This document shows, piece by piece, positions 1-9,200 of a stretch of DNA of 64,000 nt. The notes below the pieces were generated by a model that worked only from the letters and a program-made list of their open reading frames with translations, was not told where the DNA came from and did no database searches. Made by a program: the position numbers and the translations under genes. Position 1 is the first letter of the stretch, and every line of letters starts with the position of its first letter. Origin of the DNA: Solobacterium sp. (GTDB lineage Bacteria > Bacillota_I > Bacilli_A > Erysipelotrichales > Erysipelotrichaceae); the NCBI GenBank assembly GCA_024693325.1, contig JAILLA010000029.1, forward strand, positions 42,168 through 106,167, in the 5' to 3' direction.

Positions 1-1
1 T

Positions 2-157
2 ACTGTCCCGAAAAACACACCTGTCAATATCTATCGGAAGTCCACGGGATTCGAAGCGGTTCTCGGCGCTTTGTCGCTTGAGAACAATTGGAACAGGATC
101 GGGACGATATGGGACAAAGTTATAACACTGAAGGAGGAAGGGTTATGGCACAATTGA
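2..157 (+). CDS. mrnC: Mini-ribonuclease 3, C-terminal fragment (cut by window edge)
   Basis: Frame 2 from the first base is open for 51 codons and ends at a TGA inside the next gene. The peptide contains YRKSTGFEAVLGAL, the conserved C-terminal helix of Mini-III ribonuclease (RNase III-like fold without a dsRNA-binding domain), which matures 23S rRNA ends. The 5' part lies outside the window. Its last 13 bases overlap the start of rlmB, which implies translational coupling. mrnC next to rlmB is the usual Bacillota order. It is too short for the supplied ORF track. Confidence 0.8.
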   Translation, partial: TVPKNTPVNIYRKSTGFEAVLGALSLENNWNRIGTIWDKVITLKEEGLWHN

Positions 158-858
158 TGTACGGAAAAAACGTCGTAAAGCAGATGCTTAAAAATCCCTC
201 GAAAGTAGACTGTGTATACTTGTGTATCCAGGACCCTCAGATCGAAGCGGAATGTGCGAAGAACAGGATCAAGGTGAAGCATGTCAGCCGGAATGACCTG
301 AAAAAAATGACCGGCAGCGACAATCACCAGGGGATCGCTGCGGAAGTACAGGAATACCGTCTGTATACACTGGACGACCTTGTGAATGAACGGCATTCCG
401 AGTACGGTTTCCTGATCCTGCTGGATGAACTGGAGGACCCGCATAATCTTGGCGCGGTTCTGCGAACTGCGGACGCTGTAGGCGCAGACGGAGTGATCTT
501 CAAGAAGACACATGCGGTCGGCCTGACACCGGCGGTCGCCAAGGTATCTGCCGGAGCGATCGATACAGTAAAATGCGCGTCTGTGACGAATCTAGCGCGT
601 ACAGCTGAGGAACTGAAGAAAAAAGGCTACTGGATCGTCGGGGCAGACATGGACGGACAGGACTACAGATCACTGAAGTATGATTTCAATACCGTACTGG
701 TGATCGGCAATGAGGGAAAGGGCATTTCAAGACTGCTGAGAGAGAAGTGTGATTATCTGGTCTCACTTCCGATGAGGGGAAAGATCTCTTCCCTGAACGC
801 GGCGGTCAGTGCCGGGATCCTGATGTATCAGATCACGGATGGGCGTTTCTTCCGTTAA
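145..858 (+). CDS. rlmB: 23S rRNA (guanosine-2'-O-)-methyltransferase RlmB, SpoU/TrmH family
   Basis: SAM-dependent 2'-O-methyltransferase that modifies a guanosine in 23S rRNA. The N-terminal ~80 residues (MYGKNVVKQML...) form the L30e-like substrate-binding domain. The C-terminal SpoU domain shows DELEDPHNLGAVLRTADAVGADGV, then GNEGKGISRLLREKCD and LPMRGKISSLNAAVSAGILMYQ, the three motifs that build the trefoil-knot SAM site. The start is set at 145, 20 codons into the listed ORF, because AAGGAGGAAG lies 5-6 bases upstream; the longer start has no such site. The product is 237 aa, normal for the family. It overlaps mrnC and is followed 12 bases later by the sigma factor gene. Confidence 0.93.
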   Translation: MAQLMYGKNVVKQMLKNPSKVDCVYLCIQDPQIEAECAKNRIKVKHVSRNDLKKMTGSDNHQGIAAEVQEYRLYTLDDLVNERHSEYGFLILLDELEDPHNLGAVLRTADAVGADGVIFKKTHAVGLTPAVAKVSAGAIDTVKCASVTNLARTAEELKKKGYWIVGADMDGQDYRSLKYDFNTVLVIGNEGKGISRLLREKCDYLVSLPMRGKISSLNAAVSAGILMYQITDGRFFR

Positions 859-870
859 GGAGGAAAGCTT

Positions 871-1470
871 ATGAATCCATACGAACTGCTTTATATGAGC
901 CGGACAGGAGACACATATGCCGTCCGTGCTCTTTTTAATCTCTACAAACCGATCCTGATCCACGAGGTCAAGAACGCGATCGATGCATGTCCCTGCCTGA
1001 ATATCTACTGGGATGACCTGATGCAGGAAGGGATGCTGGCATTGTACAAAGCGGCAGATACGTACAGGGAAGACCGCGGCAGCAGTTTCGCGACATTCCT
1101 GACGATCGTGATCAAAAACACGATGATCACATATACGAGAACTGTTAAGCGGAAGCAGCTGGGACGCGTCAATCATATGTATTCGCTCGACAGCATGATC
1201 AGCGAAAACAATCCCGCCATCGAGACACTGGAACAGAAAAACAGGCTGTCCGATCCGGAATATGTACTCCGGATGAACCAGGCAAGAGACCGTCTGATGG
1301 AGCAGATCAGCAAGCTGAACCCCAGGGAACAGCAGGTCCTCCTGAGCTGGATGAACGGCAATTCGTACAGCAGTTCCGCCCAGGAGATGGGCATCACAGC
1401 AAAGCAGTTTGACGGCAGAAAGCAGAGGGTGCGGAAAAAGATCAAAAAGAGCATTCTTGAAAAAGCGTGA
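871..1470 (+). CDS. sigH: RNA polymerase sigma factor, SigH-like
   Basis: A 199-residue sigma-70 family protein. Region 2 is visible around residues 45-90 (DDLMQEGMLALYKAADTY, then FATFLTIVIKNTMITYTR) and region 4 at the C terminus (LNPREQQVLLSW...QRVRKKIKK, a helix-turn-helix). It sits where SigH lies in Bacillus (rlmB - yacP - sigH - rpmG - secE - nusG), but yacP is missing. AAGGAGGAAAG precedes the ATG. The positional argument supports SigH, a transition-phase, competence or stress sigma factor. The regulon cannot be told from this window, and the symbol is used by synteny. A rho-independent terminator follows. Confidence 0.8.
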   Translation: MNPYELLYMSRTGDTYAVRALFNLYKPILIHEVKNAIDACPCLNIYWDDLMQEGMLALYKAADTYREDRGSSFATFLTIVIKNTMITYTRTVKRKQLGRVNHMYSLDSMISENNPAIETLEQKNRLSDPEYVLRMNQARDRLMEQISKLNPREQQVLLSWMNGNSYSSSAQEMGITAKQFDGRKQRVRKKIKKSILEKA

Positions 1471-1512
1471 GATTCCGGTCAGGGAATGACCGCTGTATGA
1501 ATGAAGAAATGA

Positions 1513-1542
1513 GAGAAAGCCGGTTCGATCACGGCTTTTTCC
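1513..1542 (+). terminator. Rho-independent terminator after the sigma factor gene
   Basis: AAAGCCG and CGGCTTT form a 7-bp stem followed by a short T run. It ends the mrnC-rlmB-sigH transcript ahead of the rpmG promoter. Confidence 0.8.
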
Positions 1543-1575
1543 GTTGAAAATTAAGCAGTGCGTATTTGAACATAA

Positions 1576-1604
1576 TTGACGGGCATTGTCTCTTGTGTTA
1601 AATT
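1576..1604 (+). promoter_or_regulatory. SigA-type promoter of rpmG-secE-nusG
   Basis: TTGACG at 1576-1581 and TAAATT at 1599-1604 are 17 bases apart, with a TG two bases before the -10 (extended -10). It lies directly upstream of rpmG. Confidence 0.65.
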
Positions 1605-1630
1605 AGGTAGGCAATCGAGGAGTTTTTGTC

Positions 1631-1780
1631 ATGGCGAAAGATGAAAAAGTAATTATGGCATGCACAGTATGTATGTCCAGAAATTATACAACTTCACACA
1701 AAAATGCGAAGAAACGTCTTGAACTGATGAAATTCTGTCCGAAGTGCGGACGCAAAACACTCCATAAAGAAACGAAGTAG
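1631..1780 (+). CDS. rpmG: 50S ribosomal protein L33 (zinc-binding form)
   Basis: A 49-codon gene too short for the ORF track. The product [21 protein letters not shown]... has CxxC pairs CTVC and CPKC, the zinc-ribbon form of L33. Length and position before secE and nusG match the Bacillota arrangement. A GAGGAG site lies ahead of the ATG. The gene is 10 bases from secE and shares its transcript. Zinc-bound and zinc-free L33 are often swapped under zinc limitation; no second copy is in this window. Confidence 0.95.
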   Translation: MAKDEKVIMACTVCMSRNYTTSHKNAKKRLELMKFCPKCGRKTLHKETK

Positions 1781-1790
1781 GAGGTACTCT

Positions 1791-1976
1791 ATGGATAAGA
1801 CATTCAGCTGGAGCGGTATCAAAAAGGAAGCCAAACGTGTACGCTGGCCGAAGCGCGCCGACGTAGTATCCAATACAGGAGAAGTTGTAACATTTACAGC
1901 ATTCTTTGCGCTGTTCTTTGTACTGTGCGATTTCTTAAGCACGACCCTTCTGACACTGATCGGAATCGGAGGATAA
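1791..1976 (+). CDS. secE: Preprotein translocase subunit SecE
   Basis: A 61-residue protein with a short amphipathic N terminus (IKKEAKRVRWPKRADVVSNT, the conserved cytosolic helix with RVRWPK) and one C-terminal transmembrane helix (FTAFFALFFVLCDFLSTTLLTLIGIG). It clamps SecY in the SecYEG channel. The single-helix form is typical for Gram-positives. The start has GTAGGAGG upstream. The gene ends one base before nusG, so the two are translated together. Confidence 0.95.
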   Translation: MDKTFSWSGIKKEAKRVRWPKRADVVSNTGEVVTFTAFFALFFVLCDFLSTTLLTLIGIGG

Positions 1977-1977
1977 G

Positions 1978-2559
1978 ATGAGCGACGAGAAGAAGGTCAA
2001 TCCTGTTATTGATGATGAAAATGAAAAACGCTGGTATGTAGTTAATACATACTCCGGCCATGAGAACCGTGTAAAGGACAATCTGGAAAAGCGTGTTGAA
2101 TCCATGGGCATCCAGGATTCACTGTTCCGTGTACTTGTTGCGGAAGAACCTGAGATCGAGATCAAAAACGGCAAGGAAGTCGAGAAGATGAGAAACATTT
2201 TCCCGGGTTATGTGTTCGTTGAGATGAAGATGACAGATGAAGCATGGTATGTTGTGCGTAACACACCGGGCGTTACCGGATTTATCGGTTCTTCAGGCGG
2301 CGGTGCAAAACCGTTCCCTGTTTCTCCGGATGAGATCGAATCCATCCTGCGCAGAATGGGTCAGAGCGACAAGAAGGTCGTTGTTGACTTCAAGGTCGGC
2401 GATACAGTACGTATCCTGACCGGACCGTTCACAGGCATGGAAGGCAGAGTCAGCGAAATGAACGACCAGACACAGGTCGCAAGCATTATGACAATGCTGT
2501 TCGGACGTGAAACACCGACCGATATCAACTATAACGATCTGCAGAAAGTGGAAGACTGA
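1978..2559 (+). CDS. nusG: Transcription termination/antitermination factor NusG
   Basis: A 193-aa protein with an N-terminal NGN domain (RWYVVNTYSGHENRVKDNL..., IFPGYVFVEM) that binds the RNA polymerase clamp and a C-terminal KOW domain (VGDTVRILTGPFTGMEGRVSEM). It controls pausing and couples transcription to translation. The order rpmG-secE-nusG is canonical. Unlike most Bacillota, rplK does not follow directly: a strong terminator and three unrelated genes intervene. Confidence 0.97.
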   Translation: MSDEKKVNPVIDDENEKRWYVVNTYSGHENRVKDNLEKRVESMGIQDSLFRVLVAEEPEIEIKNGKEVEKMRNIFPGYVFVEMKMTDEAWYVVRNTPGVTGFIGSSGGGAKPFPVSPDEIESILRRMGQSDKKVVVDFKVGDTVRILTGPFTGMEGRVSEMNDQTQVASIMTMLFGRETPTDINYNDLQKVED

Positions 2560-2564
2560 CAAAG

Positions 2565-2597
2565 GGTCCTGCTGAATGATTCGGCAGGATCTTCTTT
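2565..2597 (+). terminator. Rho-independent terminator after nusG
   Basis: An 11-bp stem, GGTCCTGCTGA with TCGGCAGGATC (two wobbles) and a 5-base loop, precedes a T-rich tract. It closes the rpmG-secE-nusG unit. Confidence 0.85.
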
Positions 2598-2669
2598 GTA
2601 TTCAGCGGTTTCAAGCAGGACCGCAGTCTGATAAGATGTTGATGTAAGAAGAACAATGGAGGGACGAAC

Positions 2670-3395
2670 ATGCAGATACCTGAACTGAAAAAGCCTGATC
2701 ACGGTTATTCCAAGCAGGAACATCCCGGCAATGCGCCGCAATATGATGTGACGCAGTATCCTGCCAGGGAAAACAGCCCGCTGAAAGGAAAGCATCTGAT
2801 ATTTCTCGGCAGTTCCGTAACACTTGGCTATGCTTCACTGAACCAGTCGTTCGCGGATGATCTGGAGCATCTTGACGGTATCGTCATGATCAAGGAAGCG
2901 GTCAACGGAACGACACTGGTCGATATCGACAAGAAGGGCCCGTCTTATATCAAACGTTTAAGAACGATCGACAGATCATTCCCGGCTGACGCACTGATCT
3001 GCCAGCTTTCTACAAACGATGCCACACAAGGTATGCCCTTGGGCACGGTGACAGATGAAAGAGATCCCGAAGCGTTTGATCTGCAGACGATCGCCGGAGC
3101 CATGGAATATATTATTTCCTATGCGCAGAATACTTGGCACTGCCCGGTACTGTTTTACAGCGGGACGAGATTCATCTCTGATCTTTATCAGAACATGACG
3201 GAACTGCTTCCGGTCATGCAGAAAAAGTGGAACATCGGCCTGATCGATCTCTGGAACCACAAAGAGATGTATGAGATCACGGATGAGGCATATAAGCTCT
3301 ATATGTTTGACCCGGTACACCCGACCAGGGCAGGGTATCTGGAATGGTGGACACCAATGTTTGAAAAGGATCTCACGGCTTTCTTCGAACAGTAA
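2670..3395 (+). CDS. SGNH/GDSL-type hydrolase
   Basis: A 241-aa protein with the SGNH esterase blocks: block I FLGSSVTLGYAS (the GDS motif here reads GSS, candidate nucleophile Ser49), block III QLSTNDATQG (the N-D of GxND) and block V FDPVHPTRAGY with the DxxH of the catalytic triad. No signal peptide is seen, so it is probably cytoplasmic. Likely an esterase or lipase on acyl or acetyl esters; the substrate is unknown. GGAGGG precedes the ATG. It is the first of three accessory genes between nusG and rplK and ends at its own terminator. Confidence 0.75.
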   Translation: MQIPELKKPDHGYSKQEHPGNAPQYDVTQYPARENSPLKGKHLIFLGSSVTLGYASLNQSFADDLEHLDGIVMIKEAVNGTTLVDIDKKGPSYIKRLRTIDRSFPADALICQLSTNDATQGMPLGTVTDERDPEAFDLQTIAGAMEYIISYAQNTWHCPVLFYSGTRFISDLYQNMTELLPVMQKKWNIGLIDLWNHKEMYEITDEAYKLYMFDPVHPTRAGYLEWWTPMFEKDLTAFFEQ

Positions 3396-3402
3396 AGCCG
3401 GG

Positions 3403-3437
3403 AACTCACCGTGATCACTTCCGGTGGGTTTTGATTT
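3403..3437 (+). terminator. Rho-independent terminator after the SGNH hydrolase gene
   Basis: AACTCACCG pairs with CGGTGGGTT (9 bp, one wobble), followed by TTTGATTTTTA. Confidence 0.8.
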
Positions 3438-3471
3438 TTATAAACTGATGTTTTGCGGAAAGGCGGCAATT

Positions 3472-3918
3472 ATGGAAATTGAACGTAAATTTCTTGTTAA
3501 TGAACTTCCCGATCTGACAGGTGCTGTCATGATCCGGATGGAACAGCGGTATCTTTCGGTAGATCCGGTCCTCAGGATCCGGAAAGCGGATGATAAACAC
3601 ATCTTCACATATAAAAGCGGCATGGGTATGGTCCGGCAGGAAGAAGAATTTGAGATCTCTGCTGAGGACTATGCAAAGCTGTGTGAAAAAACGATCGGTC
3701 ATCCGGTCACGAAAAACAGATATGTCATGGAACTCCCGGACGGACATCACGCCGAGATCGATGTATATCTCGGCAGGCTTGACGGGCTGCTGGTAGTGGA
3801 AACGGAGTTCGGCAGTGAGGAAGAAGCGAATGTGTTCGTACCGCCTGTATGGTTCGGTACGGAAGTGACGGATGACCCTTACTATACGAATGCCATGCTG
3901 GCGTTCAAGGAGGCATGA
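3472..3918 (+). CDS. CYTH-domain protein (triphosphate tunnel metalloenzyme family)
   Basis: The product opens with MEIERKF, the ExExK signature of CYTH enzymes, and keeps the alternating basic and acidic strands (LRIRKADDKHIFTYKSG, EEEFEIS, VVETEFGSEEEA) that line the tunnel binding a triphosphate with Mg2+ or Mn2+. Such enzymes hydrolyse tripolyphosphate or thiamine triphosphate, or make cAMP; this small 148-aa stand-alone form is most often a tripolyphosphatase. The start at 3472 is chosen over the upstream ORF start because it puts ExExK at the N terminus, follows AAAGGCGG, and the longer start lies within the terminator. It ends one base before the AEC gene. Confidence 0.8.
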   Translation: MEIERKFLVNELPDLTGAVMIRMEQRYLSVDPVLRIRKADDKHIFTYKSGMGMVRQEEEFEISAEDYAKLCEKTIGHPVTKNRYVMELPDGHHAEIDVYLGRLDGLLVVETEFGSEEEANVFVPPVWFGTEVTDDPYYTNAMLAFKEA

Positions 3919-3919
3919 G

Positions 3920-4843
3920 ATGGAGATCGGCTTACTGCTGCTGAAACAGATCTGCGTCATGTTTTTATTGATGCTGACGGGATATGTGTTCTACAAAAGA
4001 GGAATGATCACGGATCAGGGCTCGAAGGAGCTTGGAAAGATCCTGCTGTACCTGGTCATCCCGGTCGTGGTGATCAACAACTTCTGCATTGAGCGGACGG
4101 CGGAAAAAGCTGCGGAGCTCCTGCAGTCAACATTGCTGGCAGGCGCAGCCATGCTGGCGGCGATCGTGATCTCGCACATTGTTTTCGGGAAACGCGACGG
4201 TATTTCCTGCTTCTCATCAGCGTTCTCAAATGCAGGATTCATCGGTATTCCCCTGGTCACAGCGGTCATGGGAAGCCAGTATGTGTTCTATATTTCCGTC
4301 ATGATCGTGTTCGTCAACGCACTGCAGTGGACATACGGCGTATATGTCATCACTTCGGATAAAAATGTCATCTCACCGAAAAAGATCATGACGAATCCGA
4401 TCGTTCTTTCGGTGATCGCCGCATTGATCATCTTCTTCTCCGGAATCGGAAACCATATGCCGGGAGTCGTGACCAGCGTATTCAGTTCGATCGCAGGCCT
4501 GAATACACCGATCGCCATGATGGTCAGCGGTGTATTCCTTACCCAGTCGGATCTTCTGGCAATGTTCAAAAAGAAAAAGACATATATCGTATGTCTGCTC
4601 AGACTGGTCCTGATCCCGCTGGCAACGCTTGCCGTATTCAGGCTCCTGCCGTTCGGCAGTTCTGAAATGAAACTGGCACTGATGATCGCGGCTGCGGCAC
4701 CGGTCGGTTCCAACGTTGCGGTGTTTGCGCAGGCGTATGACAAGAACTATACAGACGCTGTAGAACAGGTCTGTCTGTCAACGATCCTCTGTCTTCTGGT
4801 ACTGCCGCTGGTCATTACGCTGGCATCTGTAGTTCTTGGCTGA
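3920..4843 (+). CDS. AEC family permease (auxin efflux carrier-type transporter)
   Basis: A 307-aa membrane protein with about ten hydrophobic helices in two halves of five, the AEC fold. Family traits are the N-terminal LLKQICVMFLLMLTGYVFYKRGMI and the helix-breaking NAGFIGIPLV motif near residue 110. Bacterial members move malate, malonate, lactate or other organic anions; the substrate is not predictable here. ATG 3920 is used because AAGGAGG precedes it and the stop of the CYTH gene is one base upstream. No terminator is seen before the rplK promoter. A second AEC gene lies at 44458. Confidence 0.85.
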   Translation: MEIGLLLLKQICVMFLLMLTGYVFYKRGMITDQGSKELGKILLYLVIPVVVINNFCIERTAEKAAELLQSTLLAGAAMLAAIVISHIVFGKRDGISCFSSAFSNAGFIGIPLVTAVMGSQYVFYISVMIVFVNALQWTYGVYVITSDKNVISPKKIMTNPIVLSVIAALIIFFSGIGNHMPGVVTSVFSSIAGLNTPIAMMVSGVFLTQSDLLAMFKKKKTYIVCLLRLVLIPLATLAVFRLLPFGSSEMKLALMIAAAAPVGSNVAVFAQAYDKNYTDAVEQVCLSTILCLLVLPLVITLASVVLG

Positions 4844-4849
4844 AAATGA

Positions 4850-4878
4850 TTGACTCGGAAGGCAATTGATACTATCAT
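4850..4878 (+). promoter_or_regulatory. SigA-type promoter of rplK-rplA
   Basis: TTGACT at 4850-4855 and TATCAT at 4873-4878 are separated by exactly 17 bases, just after the AEC stop codon. Confidence 0.8.
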
Positions 4879-4885
4879 ATTGGAG

Positions 4886-4950
4886 CACACGTTTTTTCGT
4901 GTGTGATCATGCGTGGGAGGATAAGCAGCTTATCCGTTTACCACTGCATG
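4886..4950 (+). promoter_or_regulatory. Leader RNA of rplK-rplA with L1-type binding site
   Basis: The ~95-base leader holds a small hairpin (CACACG, T6 loop, CGTGTG) and then a helix in which CATGCGTGG pairs with CCACtGCATG around an inner hairpin GGATAAG/CTTATCC. The stems are separated by an asymmetric internal loop (GA on one side, GTTTA on the other). GUGGGAGG...CCGUUUACCAC resembles the L1 site in 23S rRNA and the autoregulatory site of Bacillota L11-L1 operons. Translational repression by L1 is inferred from the structure. Confidence 0.65.
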
Positions 4951-4978
4951 TGGAACCTATTTAAAGGAGGAACGCCAC

Positions 4979-5401
4979 ATGGCAAAGAAAGTTGCAAAAG
5001 TATGCAAACTGCAGTTCCCTGCAGGCGGCGCTAAACCGGGACCGGCTCTGGCATCCGCAGGCATCAACATGCCGAAATTCTGCACGGAATTCAACGACAA
5101 AACAAAGGACCGCAAGGGTGACATCGTTCCTGTCGTCATCACAGCTTATGAAGACAAGAGCTTTGATTTCGTCATCAAAACAACACCTGCAGCATTCCTG
5201 CTGAAGAAGGCTGCCGGAATCGCTAAAGCTTCCGGTACACCGAAGACTGTCAAGGCCGGCAAGATCACTGTTGATCAGCTCCGCGAGATCGCTGAGTACA
5301 AGATGCCTGACCTGAATGCAAACAGTGTTGAAGCAGCTATGAAGATCATTGCAGGTACAGCCCGCAACATGGGTATTACAGTAGAAGGGATGGATAACTG
5401 A
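4979..5401 (+). CDS. rplK: 50S ribosomal protein L11
   Basis: A 140-aa protein with the L11 N-terminal domain ([33 protein letters not shown], the proline-rich factor-binding loop) and the C-terminal rRNA-binding domain ([41 protein letters not shown]). It forms the GTPase-associated centre together with L10 and L7/L12. An unusually strong AAAGGAGGAAC site precedes the ATG. The start of rplA follows two bases after the stop. Confidence 0.98.
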   Translation: MAKKVAKVCKLQFPAGGAKPGPALASAGINMPKFCTEFNDKTKDRKGDIVPVVITAYEDKSFDFVIKTTPAAFLLKKAAGIAKASGTPKTVKAGKITVDQLREIAEYKMPDLNANSVEAAMKIIAGTARNMGITVEGMDN

Positions 5402-5403
5402 TC

Positions 5404-6081
5404 ATGGCAGGTAAGAAATTCAAGGCCGCTCAGGCTCAGGTAGACAGCACGAAACTGTATCCCTATGCAGAAGGTGTTGCACTCGCAAAGAAACTCAGCC
5501 CGGTAAAATTCGACGCTACAGTAGAAGCAAGCTTCTTCCTGAACGTTGACCCTCGTCAGGCTGAACAGAACATCCGTGGTGCTATGGTTCTTCCCAACGG
5601 CACAGGTAAGACAAGAAAAGTTCTTGTTATTACTCAGGGCCCGAAAGAACAGGAAGCTAAGGATGCAGGCGCTGACTTCGTTGGCGGCGCAGACATGATC
5701 GAAAAGATCAAGGGCGGATGGTTCGACTTCGATATTATCGTAGCTACTCCCGATATGATGGGTCAGCTCGGTAAACTCGGCCGTGTGCTCGGTCCTAAGG
5801 GCTTAATGCCGAACCCTAAGACAGGTACTGTTACAACAAACATCAGCCAGGCGATCGAAGAGATCAAAAAAGGTAAGATCACATACCGTGTTGACAGAGA
5901 TGGAAACATCAACTGTCTGATCGGCAAGTGCTCCTTCTCTGATCAGGCTCTTGCAGAGAACTTTAAAGCTCTGTATGACCAGCTGAACCGTATCAAGCCT
6001 GCAACTGTCAAGGGTACATACATGAAGGGTATCACTGTTTCCACAACAATGGGCCCTGGTGTAAAAGTTACAGTTGAGTAA
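5404..6081 (+). CDS. rplA: 50S ribosomal protein L1
   Basis: A 225-aa L1 protein of normal length. Two-domain signatures are present: [29 protein letters not shown] near residue 40 and the [19 protein letters not shown] segment near 125-143. It forms the L1 stalk that moves E-site tRNA, and in many bacteria represses its own operon through the leader found at 4886-4950. It ends in a terminator instead of running on to rplJ. Confidence 0.98.
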   Translation: MAGKKFKAAQAQVDSTKLYPYAEGVALAKKLSPVKFDATVEASFFLNVDPRQAEQNIRGAMVLPNGTGKTRKVLVITQGPKEQEAKDAGADFVGGADMIEKIKGGWFDFDIIVATPDMMGQLGKLGRVLGPKGLMPNPKTGTVTTNISQAIEEIKKGKITYRVDRDGNINCLIGKCSFSDQALAENFKALYDQLNRIKPATVKGTYMKGITVSTTMGPGVKVTVE

Positions 6082-6101
6082 GACAGCATACAAATGTAAC
6101 C

Positions 6102-6140
6102 AAAAGGATCTGGAATGTTGAATTTCAGATCTTTTTTTTG
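6102..6140 (+). terminator. Rho-independent terminator after rplA
   Basis: AAAGGATCTG pairs with CAGATCTTT around a short loop and is followed by an eight-base T run and further Ts. Confidence 0.85.
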
Positions 6141-6217
6141 TTTTTCCGTGGAGATTCAGCGTGAATACCGAATGTTATTTCAGAAGGCCGTTGCGGCCGG
6201 GTGAAACGGAGGAAACT

Positions 6218-9200
6218 ATGAATCGCACAGCATGGAAAAAACGAAATGCACTGTTATTAGCGGCGATGACCTGTCTGAGGGCATTGCCTGCAGCTGCTGA
6301 AGAACCGGATCCTGCAGCAGGACAGCAGACTGAACTGACAGGAACAGAACAGCGGGTGATCGAAGCGGTCGCAGTACCTGATCCTTCAGAGATCATGGCT
6401 GAAGCAGGAACAGCGGAAGAAGACCTGGATCTTCCGTTTACATTATCGGTTCTGTTTGCCGGAAGCGAAACAACAGAGGAACAGGAAGTCGTCTGGCAGT
6501 GCAGTACATATGATGCGGACATTGAAGGCAGCTATGTTTTTCAATCCGTATTTACTGACACATCTCTGGTCTGGGACGATATGCCGCTAATGACTGTTAC
6601 TGTGGAAAAATACCTGACCATCACACAGTATCTGGAACAGCTGCCGGAAAGCAGCTCCGTATTTCAGATGAGCGATGAGGAAAAAGGGGAAGTACGGACA
6701 CTGCTGCAGCAGATCGGATCTCTGGAAAATGAAATGACTGATGAAGACAGGACGGATTGGCAGAGCAGGAATCCCGTGAAATATGCGCTTTATCAGGAAT
6801 TGTGCACGATCCTTTTGGACCAGTCAGGAGGAGAACACGCATATCTGGACGATGATCTGATCTATGTTGAAACATTGAATGTTTCAGAAATGAAAGACGG
6901 GATCGGACCGTTTGACGAAGAAGATACAGCGGGAAGGGATACATCGGATTCAAACCACAGGATCAGGACGTTTGATACGCTGACATACACCCTGTTTTAC
7001 AGAACAAGATCCAACGGTATTTACGACAGTGTTGGCAGCGGCTATATGTTCTACGAATTTATTCTTCCATGTACTGAAAAGGAAGCGGTTTTTGATACGG
7101 AATCCATGGGCTGGGCAGGAAACCGGTGCACTGATCTGAATGATCTGACTCCCGGAACGACCGGATGGACGCTCAGTACGGATGGAGAAGGGAATCAGGT
7201 GCTGCTAGTAAAACGGTTTATGGAACCAAACGAGACTGCGGAAAACGCATTCCCGGGCAGCGGGACGGTCAGTGCGGTAGTCCATATACTCGGGGCATCC
7301 AACGGTACGGTCATACAGCCTGTATTCCGTGCGTGGATGGACCATAACGACATCGGACAGGCGGCGGAATGCCTTTCGGAACCGGTAGAGATCACATGTG
7401 AACTCAGGATGAATGCCGCACTGGCAAAACATACGCATACGCAGGGACTTGATGTATTCGACTTTTCCACAGGAAACGATCTTGCGCTGAACAAGGATGC
7501 CGGACAGGTCAAAGGCAGGATCTACGGTTATTCTGTCAACCTCCAGCTCTACAGCAAAGGCAGTGCCGGTACAGGCGCAGACCTGAAAGGATGCGCATTG
7601 CCCGACGGACCGATCAGTGTCAGCGTTGATATGCAGGCTGTTTACAGAAGATCCTCCGCCTCCTCATCTCCCATATCGATGAATGACGACGGGTTTGTGC
7701 CGCTGATCTGGAGCTATGAAGGCAACAAGCGTCCGTATTCGGATCTGCAGGCTGATGAAAGAGACGTCAAAAGTTATGGCCTGACATACGCAACACTGGC
7801 ACCCCTGAACAGGAAGAACGAACGTCCGGATATCATGCCTGCAGACGGGTCCAACGGATGCTGGAACGGAGGAGACTGGCATGCGGAACAGGAGGGAAGT
7901 ACAGTCACATTCACGATCTATCCGAAAAGTGAAGAACATCCCAACGGCTACGAAGTGAATCCGCAGTGGTTCCCGAACGGCAACAGCGGTGCCGCACCGA
8001 AAAACCAGAACATTTACTGGAAGCCTTCAGACGGAGTGTTTACAGCAAGGATCGGATGTATATCCGCGGCAGAGGTATACTTTATCGTTCCTTTTGAGCA
8101 GAACGGAACAGGGCTCAGCGAGTGGTATGAAGACACAGGAACCGTCGAACTGAGCGCGGCAGATGCACAGCTGAAGGTATCGGATGTACTGCTTGAACAG
8201 GGCAGCACTTCCGATGATGTGCTGACATGGTCGGTTTTTATTGCCGGCGGAGGCGTGTATACACCGAATATCCATTACGCTTCAGCAGACGGATACGGTG
8301 ATATCAACCATAACGAAGAACCGGATTCCTTTCTGCATACCGGCGAGGATGCTGTGGCGGTCGGACAGCCGTTCGGGATCACCTGGGGACTATGGTGTGA
8401 TCCCAGAGGCGACAGCGACAATGTCGTATATGCAGCGAACAGCCTGATGAAGTTTGATGATGAAGGCATCCTCCTGCAGAACAGTGACGGGACTCCGGCC
8501 GGTCCGTCTGTCTATAACGACGGCTATTATGCATCCGGTACGTATTCATGGATGTATGCTGCGAAACCGGACGGTACGGGATGGTACGATGACGCTGAGA
8601 TGAACGATGCTGTTGAGTCGGACCTGATCTATTTCTCCGATCTGCAGCAGCTGCAGGACCAGGGATACACCTGCGTGGGGATCCTGACGCAGTACCGCAA
8701 GGATCTGTCGGAAAAGGAATTCACCAAAAAGGCAGCCTTGTCATATATACCGTGTATGAGCGGAGAAGAAAGTCAGACAGCAGGCAATGTATACCAGATC
8801 AGGATCAGTACAACATGGTGGCTGAAGGACAAGGTCAGTGCTGCCGGAGGCATGATCCCGCTGCGTCCGGAAGGAACCGATAACCGGACATTTGTACTGC
8901 CGCAGGGGGACAAGCAGGATGTTAAGGAAAACTATGTCAAAGCAGTGTGGGAAAGCAGCGCATATGTATCCGGACATACCGGGGATAACCATGACGGAGA
9001 CTCTGTATATGTCACTCCGTTCAGAAGTGAGATCGAGATCACTGCCGCGCAGACACAGTCCGGTTCGGCAGAACCGGCAAGGATCTACAGCCTCGACAGC
9101 GGACAGCGCTATGTGGAATACCGGATCAGACCGTCATTGACAACATATACGCAGACCGGGGAAGGCACACCGGTCACGGTGACCGTCAGGACTGTTCTGC

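Noticed and set aside
31-513. 160-aa antisense ORF at the left end
   Set aside because: It overlaps mrnC and rlmB, both supported by motifs.
6141-6217. Insertion-sequence or recombination scar at the left edge of the giant gene
   Set aside because: I looked for inverted or direct repeats shared with 12566-12600 and saw none.
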